DNA of 64,000 nt from Bathymodiolus brooksi. Lineage: Eukaryota; Mollusca; Bivalvia; Mytilida; Modiolidae. Position numbers and translations under genes: made by a program. The stretch covers positions 100,221,689 through 100,285,688 of the forward strand of contig OY804578.1 of assembly GCA_963680875.1 (NCBI GenBank), in the 5' to 3' direction. A model generated the notes under the pieces. It was not told where the DNA came from. It saw only the letters and a list, made by a program, of their open reading frames with translations, and made no database searches. Positions within the stretch are counted from its first letter, which is position 1; each line of letters begins with the position of its first letter. Of the stretch, positions 48,001-57,800 are shown piece after piece.

Positions 48001-51000
48001 TAGTTTAACATTGGACCCTATGGGAAAAATGTTTCAAAATGCTTTTTCTCTGAAACCACTTGGACAGTTGAAACCAAACTGCCCAGGAATGATCATTGGA
48101 AGGTCCTCTACAAATTTTCTGTTTTTTATGCCGATCGGAAATCCAAGATGGCTGCCACCGCAGGACATAGATTAACATTGGACCCTATGGGAAAATATTC
48201 AAATGCCTTCCTCTCAGAAACTACAAATATGATTAAAGCCAAACTGTACATGAATGTTCATTGGATGGTCCTCTACAATCTTAAGGTTTTTTGTTCCGAT
48301 ATGAAATTCAAAATGGCGGCTACGGCAGGACTTAGTTTAACATTGGACCCTATGGGGAAAATGTTTCAAAATGCTTCTTCTCTGAAACCACTTGGACAAT
48401 TGAAACCAAACTGCCCAGGAATGATCATTGGAAGGTCCTCTACAAAATCTTTGTTTTTTATGCTGATCGGAAATCCAAGATGGCCACCACCGCAATACAT
48501 AGATTAACATTGGACCCTATGGGAAAATATTCAAATACCTTCTTCTCAGAAACTACAAATATGATTAAAGCCTAACTGTACATGAATGTTCATTGGATGG
48601 TCCTCTACAATCTTAAGGTTTTTTGTTCCGATATGAAATTCAAAATGGCGGCTACGGCAGGACTTAGTTTAACATTGGACCCTATGGGAAAAATGTTTCA
48701 AAATGCTTCTTCTCTGAAACCACTTGGACAGTTGAAACCAAACTGCCCAGGAATGATCATTGGAAGGTCCTCTACAAAATTTTTGTTTTTTATGCCGATC
48801 TGAAATCCAAGATGGCTGCCACCGCAGGACATAGATTAACATTGGACCCTATGGGAAAATATTCAAATGCCTTCTTCTCAGAAACTACAAATATGATTAA
48901 AGCCAAACTGTACATGAATGTTCATTGAATGGTCCTCTACAATCTTAAGGTTTTTTGTTCCGATATGAAATTCAAAATGGCGGCTACGGCAGGACTTAGT
49001 TTAACATTGGACCCTACATTTTTATGTGAAAAATGTTTCAAAATGCTTCTTCTCTGAAACCACTTGGACAGTTGAAACCAAACTGCCCAGGAATGATCAT
49101 TGGAAGGTCCTCTACATAGTTTCTGTTTTTTATGCCGATCTGAAATCCAAGATGGCTGCCACCGCAGGACATAGATTAACATTGGACCCTATGGGAAAAT
49201 ATTCAAATGCCTTCTTCTCAGAAACTACAAATATGATTAAAGCAAAACTGTACATGAATGTTCATTGGATGGTCCTCTACAATCTTAAGGTTTTTTGTTC
49301 CGATATGAAATTCAAAATGGCGGCTACGGCAGGACTTAGTTTAACATTGGACCCTATGTGAAAAATGTTTCAAAATGCTTCTTCTCTGAAACCACTTGGA
49401 CAGTTGAAACCAAACTGCCCAGGAATGATCATTGGAAGGTCCTCTACAAATTTTCTGTTTTTTATGCCGATCTGAAATCCAAGATGGCCACCACCGCAGG
49501 ACATAGATTAACATTGGACCCTATGGGAAAATATTCAAATGCCTTCTTCTCAGAAACTACAAATATGATTAAAGCCAAACTGTACATGAATGTTCATTGG
49601 ATGGTCCTCTACAATCTTAAGGTTTTTTGTTCCGATATGAAATTCAAAATGGCGGCTACGGCAGGACCTAGTTTAACATTGGACCCTATGTGAAAAATGT
49701 TTCAAAACGCTTCTTCTCTGAAACCACTAGGACAGTTGAAACCAAACTGCCCAGGAATGATCATTGGAAGGTCCTCTACAAATATTATGTTTTTTATGCC
49801 GATCGGAAATCCAAGATGGCTGCCACCGCAATACATAGATTAACATTGGACCCTATGGGAAAATATTCAAATGCCTTCTTCTCAGAAACTACAAATATTA
49901 TTAAAGCCAAACTGTACATGAATGTTCATTGGATGGTCCTCTACAAACTTTACGTTTTTTGTTCCGATATGAAATTCAAAATGGCGGCTACGGCAGGACT
50001 TAGTTTAACATTGGACCCTATGGGAAAAATGTTTCAAAACGCTTCTTCTCTGAAACCACTTGGACAATTGAAACCAAACTGCCCAGGAATGATCATTGGA
50101 AGGTCCTCTACAAAGTTTCTGTTTTTTTATGCCGATCGAAAATTCAAGATGGCCGCCACCGCAGGACATAGATTAACATTGGACCCTATGGGAAAATGTT
50201 CAAATGCCTTCTTCTCAGAAACTACAAATATGATTAAAGCAAAACTGTACATGAATGTTCATTGAATGGTCCTCTACAAACTTTACGTTTTTTATTCCGA
50301 TATGAAATTCAAAATGGCGGCTACGGCAGGACTTAGTTTAACATTGGACCCTATGGGAAAAATGTTTCAAAACGCTTCTTCTCAAACCACTTGGATAATT
50401 GAAACCAAACTGCCCAGGAATGATCATTGGAAGGTCCTCTACAAGGTGTGTGTTTTTTATGCCGATCGGAAATCCAAGATGGTCACCACCGCAATACATA
50501 GATTAACATTGGACCCTATGGGAAAATGTTCAAATGCCTTCTACTCAGAAACTACAAATAAGATTAAAGCCAAACTGTACATGAATGTTCATTGGATGGT
50601 CCTCTACAAACTTTACGTTTTTTGTTCTGATATGAAATTCAAAATGGCGGCTACGGCAGGACTTAGTTTAACATTGGACCCTATGGGAAAAATGTTTCAA
50701 AACGCTTCTTCTCTGAAACCACTTGGACAGTTGAAACCAAACTGCCCAGGAATGATCATTGGAAGGTCCTCTACAAAGTTTCTGTTTTTTATGCCGATCG
50801 GAAATCCAAGATGGCTGCCACCACAGGTCATAGTATTAACACAGGACCATATGGGGAAAATACAGAAATATATTCTTCTCTGAAGCTATTGCACTGATTG
50901 AACCTAAACTGTGCATCAATCATTGGAAGGTCCTTTACAAACTTTGTGTTTTTTATGTTGATCGTAATTCCAAGATGACTACCACTGCAGGACATAGTTT

Positions 51001-51679
51001 TTACATAGGACCAATTGGTTTTTTTTATAACCAGGTGAACGATACAGGCTCTTGAGAGCCTCTGGTTTCATCAAATTTATAAAAAAAAAATAATACTTTT
51101 CGTCTTATATTTCAAAAACTATAAGAGATAAAGGTTAAGTTTAAATTTCAAAGATCTTCCTACCCTGCAATTTTGAAGTAAATCCAATTACCCATTTTGG
51201 AGTTATTGCCCTTTTTTCATCAAAATGCTCTCAATTTTAATACTATCATCTTATATCTCAAAAACTATTAGAGATAGAGGGAAAGTTTAAACTGCAAAAA
51301 TGTTCAGCATGTCAAGATCTATAAAAAAAATTCCCACAGTTAAAAATGTGCGACAGCTGTGAAGAGTTATTCCTCTTGAAATGCATATTTTTGTCGACTC
51401 ACTGCTTTTGGTTACTCAAATAATCAAAGGGAAGCAACTCTATTACAAAATGTGAAGTAGGAAAAGCTAAATTTTGAGAATCATTGACATATATGTTTTT
51501 TTACAGCAATTTTGATAACTTACATTAAAGGGGGAACCCCTGCCCACATTTTTTTGTAGAAGGGGTCTGCAATGACGAAGGCTACATTTGTTAATTTTTT
51601 TTACCGAAGTTATCAAGTTTTATTGACTAATGTTGTTATTATACCCAGGTGAGCTATACAGGCTCCTGGGAGCCTCTAG
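45002..51679 (+). mobile_element. Hairpin-ended non-autonomous element, copy 2, interrupted by copy 3
   Basis: It has the same ends and internal order as the element at 38884-41500: palindrome AGCTCACCTGACCC at the left, about four 308-bp units (starts near 45889, 46196, 46511, 46819), and the CAGGTGAGCT plus GGCTCCTGGGAGCC hairpin and CTAG at the right. At 47467 the sequence breaks off inside GAGTTCTTGCCCTTTTT and resumes at 51066 with TTTCATCAAATTTATAAA. The uninterrupted version of that site is at 41361-41390 in copy 1. Without the insertion it is about 3.1 kb. Confidence 0.78.
47468..51065 (+). mobile_element. Hairpin-ended non-autonomous element, copy 3 (divergent subfamily, nested)
   Basis: The left end 47468-47498 is a perfect palindrome AGTTCACCTGGACC-AAA-complement. 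The right end has CAGGTGAAC, a GGCTCTTGAGAGCC hairpin and CTGG at 51065. The interior is about ten dimeric units of roughly 332 bp. Each dimer has one CAAGATGGC(T/C)GCCACCGCAG block and one CAAAATGGCGGCTACGGCAG block, and both halves share TTAACATTGGACCCTATGGG. Long open frames here (191 and 205 codons at 49690-50883) are products of the repeat and show no protein family. It sits inside copy 2. Confidence 0.78.
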
Positions 51680-52780
51680 TTTATTTTTCTTGGAATTAAA
51701 TTTTAATAATCACTACCTTGCTAATGCTTCTATCAATGATCTAAATCTATTTATAGCCTTCATTTACACAAGATTTAGATAAGTTTTTAGTTTTGGCATT
51801 TAGAAATAATTACAAAAACAAACGAGGTCACTGTGACCTTATTTTATTATTATAAGTGGGGTATGATAAATATCACAATTATTTTCTCCGTAATTTTTTT
51901 TTTTTAAATTATTACCCTTGTTTGTCCCTCATGAGTTGACACATTTGGTGTAATTTACTAGCCTACCCTTTAATTAAATTTGACCTATAATTAGAAACAA
52001 ATTGCCAACTTAGAATTTGTGTAGAATTGTTCATTTCTGAAATGAACACAATTATAGAGTTGACAATTGATTAAGGAGAACTATTTAGGGTTTGACCTTT
52101 AAAAACAATTGTATATACATTTTTTTTATGGATCAGATATATACATTATAATGCGTCCTACTTGTTGTAAATGAAAAATTATTTGTTTGTTTGTTCCACA
52201 AGGGAATGACCTAGCTGGCTACTAGTTAAGATTGTTTATCAGTAAATGTATAACTGTAAACATATATATACATGTTCATTTTGACTGCTTAAAAATTGAA
52301 TGACAGATACTTCTCGATTACTGACCGTCTTCAACAAGTTGAAGATTATACAAGGGTGAAGATATCCCTTAAGAAAGAAAATTGTACTGGTTATTTCAGA
52401 CTTCCTGACCTAGACACATATTAACATGTTAAAATTGGAGTAATTGATCGTTACTTAAAGTGGTACAAAAAAAAGAAGGATACATGTCAGATTGAAAACT
52501 GTGATAAGTACTACAGAGAGATGACACCAGTGCTATTTTGGGACATTTTAGCTTATTATTGAAACTTCGTTGAGATTGGACCTTATTAGAATTGTTCAGG
52601 AATTAAGTTCACAATTATTCAAGGTAAAATTCACGTTTGCAATTATATTTACATGTACTTCAATGAAGTGTTCCAGCTAGGAATTGAAAATGGAGGGGCA
52701 CGACTTTGGAAAAAGGGCACTTCAGCGCGTCAAAAACTATGAAAAAGGGCAATATAGTTATTTTCATTATTCAGATCTTT
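51680..52780. other. No gene seen
   Basis: AT-rich sequence without a supported exon or repeat. Confidence 0.6.
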
Positions 52781-52831
52781 CAACGATATAACTGAAATAT
52801 TGTTGAAAGTGGCATTAAACACCATAAACCA
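52781..52831 (+). mobile_element. SINE-A tail fragment
   Basis: AACGATATAACTGAAATATT to GGCATTAAACACCATAAACC. Confidence 0.75.
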
Positions 52832-53211
52832 ATGCAAACCATTAGATCTGTCATCAAATGTCTTTTTTTTTCTTTATCCATTTGTTTCAAATTCAGGATA
52901 TTTTTTTTAATAAAATCAAGTTGTTTGTGAAATCTTGTGTAAAATTGCAGTGTAATCGGTAATATCTTTGTAATGTTTTGAAAGACCGAGGCAGGTGATA
53001 CTTCAAAATTACATTTATTGCCTTAAAGGGTAATTGTGACATAAAATACATGGATTTTTTTGTGAAACATGAAGAATATCAGTTATGAGATGACAATTGA
53101 GAGATACATTATAATTTAGTACAAAGAGGTTATGAAGTGATGTAATTTAAGATAACTCTTATTTTATTTATATTGTTGAATTTTAAAATATATTACAATA
53201 ATTGTACAGGA

Positions 53212-53345
53212 GGGTTAGTGTTACGGTGTTTAATGCCACTTTCAACTTTCAACAATATTTCAGTTATATCATGGCTGTCAGTTTTGTTGGTGAAGGAAAC
53301 CGGAGTACCCAGAGAAAACCAGCGACCTGCCGCAAGTCACTGACA
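53212..53345 (-). mobile_element. SINE-A, 3' half
   Basis: Complement from GGTTAGTGTTACGGTGTTTA to GCCGCAAGTCACTGAC, with CTTTCAA doubled near the tail. Confidence 0.83.
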
Positions 53346-54106
53346 ATAATAATTGTACATCTAAAAAACATAGCAAAAACATTTGACAGTAGTCCATTAA
53401 TTTAGCCTTTATATGGAACCTTAGTATTTCAGGGGTGATTTTTTGGGGGTGGAGGGTGTTACATAATTGATTTCTCAATTATTTTCCCCTGAAAGTTGCA
53501 GGACACAGTCGAAATCGGTCAAAATTTACCTTTTAAAAAGGGGTATAAGTGTTTTTACTATTTTTCATTGATTTTTCGTTATTTTATTTTCTAACCAGAA
53601 TCATCCAGGGTATTTTCAACATCTCTAGATTTATCAGGTCATACCTCAGTCTCTCTGCATAATTCAATAAAGACTAATTTTTTGGGTAATAAAGTTGCTT
53701 TGTAAACAATAAAATATAGACAATAGAAATAATCTTTATCTGCTAAAACATGCAGAAACTCATATGGGGGCTGACATATTACATTTGATCTCTTAACATT
53801 TCAATTCATCACATTAAGTTGTCATGCAATGACTTTATACTTTTTTTTGCTTTGATGTAAAAGAGTAGGAGAGGGTCTACAATATATTTTTTCTTCCAAA
53901 TACAAACATGTTCGTTAATAAATTTAATGTTTTTTTGTTGTTGTGTTAAGTACATACTTTGTGCTTTCTAGAAAATTATTCTATTTTCTGTTTGTTTACT
54001 TTTAAGTTAAAACATCTAGGAATTTGAGCTTTCCATATTTTTTAATGTCATCTGATAAGTACTAGATAAATTAAAGTTTGGAACAACCTTATTTATTATC
54101 TCATTT
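53346..54106. other. No gene seen
   Basis: AT-rich presumptive intron or 5' flank of exon a. Confidence 0.55.
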
Positions 54107-54315
54107 CAGGGGCGGATCCAGGATTTCAAGTTAGGGGGGAGGGGGGGGGGTGCACTTAAAAAAAATTGTGCCGAGTGGAGGGAGGCACGAAAATTTGGGG
54201 GGTATTTCGTGTGATAAATCACGATTTTACGCCAAAAAATCATATTTTTTCCAATTGTAGGGGGGGGGCGCATGCCGGGTGCACCACCCCCACCCCCCCC
54301 CTGGATCTACCCCTG
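54107..54315. mobile_element. 209-bp MITE with CAGGGG ends
   Basis: CAGGGGCGGATCCAGG at 54107 and CCTGGATCTACCCCTG at 54315 are inverted with two mismatches. CATTT flanks both sides. G-rich and C-rich halves pair further inward. The ends resemble hAT-type termini; the duplication seen is 5 bp, so the class is uncertain. It lies 460 bp before exon a. Confidence 0.82.
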
Positions 54316-54774
54316 CATTTGGTCAAATACAGACAGAACTGCATTAGTGGTGAAAAGGTTATTGTGTTTGTCTCCTGTGTAATATATTGTGGGTTTGTAA
54401 TTGAGTCAAACCAAAGAATGTAAATTAGGTATCTGTTACTTCTCTGCTTAGCAAATTTGACATTTTTTACCATCTTTCCATTGCACTCCACAAGAGAAAA
54501 GACCAAATTTCACACACTTCCGAAAAATTTTCCTACGTAATGCCTTAATTATTGGAAGAACCTATTAATCTGTTCTGCATTTGTACAGACCTCTGAAAAT
54601 GAGTGTCCTTGTTTACAAAACTATAGTAACTAGAATTCCTATGTAATTTATACCAACTGAAATTTCAGATAATTCAGCAAGCTGTTGAGAGAAATAAACA
54701 AGAACAGACAAACAAATTGTTTGTACATTAATATTAGCATTGTTTCTGTATTTTTTTCATTTGTATGATTACAG

Positions 54775-54868
54775 AAATGTAAGAGTTGATGAAGAAGATG
54801 AACCATACAGGAAAAGTAGTACAGCCACAATTAGATCTGAAGGAACGGGAACAGTATACTACAACAAG
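54775..54868 (+). CDS. ARHGAP32: ARHGAP32/33-like exon a (N-terminal leader)
   Basis: The acceptor is TTGTATGATTACAG ending at 54774 and the donor is AAG|GT at 54869. The exon has 94 nt: one base completes the previous codon, then 31 codons follow ([20 protein letters not shown] and on). The segment is acidic then Ser/Thr-rich and probably disordered. It needs an upstream exon ending with two spare bases. It has no ATG of its own, so translation starts upstream. Exon status rests on the splice sites, on phase agreement with the later exons, and on an open frame in otherwise stop-rich DNA. Confidence 0.72.
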
Positions 54869-57800
54869 GTACCAGTACTACTAGTCTTGGGTCTTAGATA
54901 CCTTTGTTAGGGTTAGAGTTATGGTGCTTAACGCCACTTTCAACAATATTTCAGTTCTTCGTTATATCGTGGTGGTCAATTTTCTGGTGGAGGAAACCGG
55001 AGTGCCCGGAGAAAACCACTGACAATTGTTATCACATAATATTGTATCAAGTACACCTCGCCTGAGCGGATTTCAAACTCACAACTTCAGTGGTGATAGG
55101 CACTGATTGCATAGGTAGTTGTAAATCCAACTGCCATACAATCATGACCCCCTCCCCCTTTCTGTTACTTGGATAGAGATTCTGTATTTTCCTTATATAT
55201 AAACAATGTGATTGATAGTATGGAACGGAGGAAATAGTGTCATCTTATAAAAAGTTGTGATGATTTATTTCAAATATGATATAAAAAGTCAGATTGAAGC
55301 AGATTTGTTTTTTGCTCACCAGAGTTAAGGATATAGATATACAATCTTAGGAGATATCTTCGATCTTAACAGATGTGGTCAAGCCACAAGAAACAGGAAA
55401 ATATTCCTGAAGGTTTTCTGGAATGTACCAACAAGGAAAACTTTGATATCTTTCCACTTTTGACAGTGGTTTGTTACAAATGCATATTTAAAGAGATAGT
55501 AATAACGTGTTGGAAATTGCAATCACTACAAGTTAAAAATATTGATTCAAATTTAGTTTAAAACACTGTTGTTTATGGTCCACACCACTGTTTTTTGAGA
55601 GGACATTAATAATAAACATTTGGTATAACATTAATTAACATGGATATTGAAATATATTGTCCTGTTTACATTAGTTTTTAAAGTTGTATTATAATTTCAG
55701 CATGGCGGTATTCTGCAGTTGTATGAAAGTTCAGACAATAGCAGCCTGGACTCACACAGATCATCTATGATGAAGATTAGGAGAGTTTCTAGGTAAATAG
55801 CAGCTGAATTATGTGAACTAACAATTGTAGCAAAGGAAAATAGGTCTAAAAAATTAAAATATTGTTGACAAAGTATAGTCTTTGTGAATGAAGGTTTTAA
55901 TTAAAGGATGTAACAGGTCTAAAATTATCCCAGCCCTGACTTTGACCTTGAAATTCAGACAATAGTTGTGGGTCTTGAGTCTGCCATTATGAAGATGTTG
56001 GAACTATTTTTTTATGTAAATAATATCATATCCTGTCCCTTTCGCTTTTCAACATAAAAGAAAAACATATAATACATTGTAAATTGTACACACTGTTAAA
56101 AGCGCTCAGGTGATCCCGTTTAGACTCCGCCTATTTAAATGACGTAGCATTGTTCTAAGCTCTGCCCATCAGCATAGTAATGACTCCAACAATAGTGCAT
56201 AGTACAATGACGCTATTTATTCTTTGTAAAATTATGTTTCGATAATATCATGTCAATTATAATGATTATTACATAATGATTTTATTTAAACAATTTTATT
56301 GGCTATCATACTGTCACCTGACATTCCGTAAAATTTGATATTGTTTGATTAAAACTCGTATTGACTCGCTTTCACTTTCACTTCCCATTGCATTATGTAT
56401 GATGTCATAATGAAGTGATTAATTTCATAGTGATTTGGTTTCACTTTCACTTTTCATTTTAATGTAATAAAACATTTACAGTCTTTTGTATCGGTCAATA
56501 CAAGTTTTTATGGACCTTAGAAATCAATATTCACCTCAGCCTAAAGGCTTCGGTGAATATCGATTTTAAGGTCCATAAAAACTCGTATTGACCTCAACAA
56601 AACACTATAATCGTATAAAGTTTCTTACATGAAGAGTAATAATCACCAATATTCATGCAATAACCCTTTTATTATATAGTAATACATATTTTATGCCTAA
56701 AGTATTTTTTATATAAATATTGTGTATTATATTATATTTAAGTGGAATATTGAACTACTTCAAATATTCATATTTGAACTAGTGCAATATACATATAGCA
56801 TGCAAATACAAGGATATATTGCACGATTATTTTCCATTGAAATTAATAGGACAATATTTATTACTATATAAAAATATAGGGTTATTGCATGAATATTCAC
56901 CAATATTCATGCAATAACACTTTTATTATGTAATATAGTAATACATATTTTATGCCTAAAGCATTTTTTATATGAATATTGTGTATTTTATTATATTCAA
57001 ATGGAATATTGAACTACATGACTATTTTTATCAGTATTTTTTTGTCCACATTAATGCCGTCCGCATTGCGTTCCTCTGGTAGAATTTCCTCAAATTCTGC
57101 ATTTTGCAGCAGGCTGGCGATATCATCTTCCACCATTTTTTTTATCAAACGACAAATGATGCAATAAATATAAGACCAATTTAGGAACGCATCAGTACTT
57201 TTCGGAAAATGATGATACTTAGCGTGCAAATACAAGGATATATTGAACGATTATTTTCCATTGAAATTAATAGGAAAATATTTATTACTATATAATAAAA
57301 TATTTTATTGCATATATATATAATAAAACATAAAAAGTCAATATTGACTTGATTAATGACAGAAGTATCTTAACATGTTGAAGATTTCCCATGAGTCTCG
57401 GTAGATTATGACATACAATCATTTTTTTACTTGACACCATGTTATTTAATACAGCAATACAATCCGTTTATACTTCCTGCGTGGTTCATTATTCACTTTA
57501 GAAATTACACAATATCCAAAGTACTTATATTAAGGCCAAAAATATCGATAAATGTTTCATTTCATATTCAAATAACTTATGGTATTGGTTTCTAACATGA
57601 AATAACAATGATCTGGCATTATAAATTGACCACATCATAGCATTAATTCTGATATAATGTCTATTTTGATTGGTTAATAGTGTTTTCTGGCTCCTAAACT
57701 GTAATGTTAAACATGTAATTTTCCTAAGAGTTTTAAGAGATCATGTGATGCAGTTTGAAGCCTTTTACACTGTTTAAGATATAAGCTTGAAATAACTAAA

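Noticed and set aside
49690..50883. Open frames of 191 and 205 codons on the + strand
   Set aside because: They lie wholly inside the 332-bp tandem units of the nested element. The predicted peptides repeat MAATAG-type blocks from the DNA repeat and resemble no protein.
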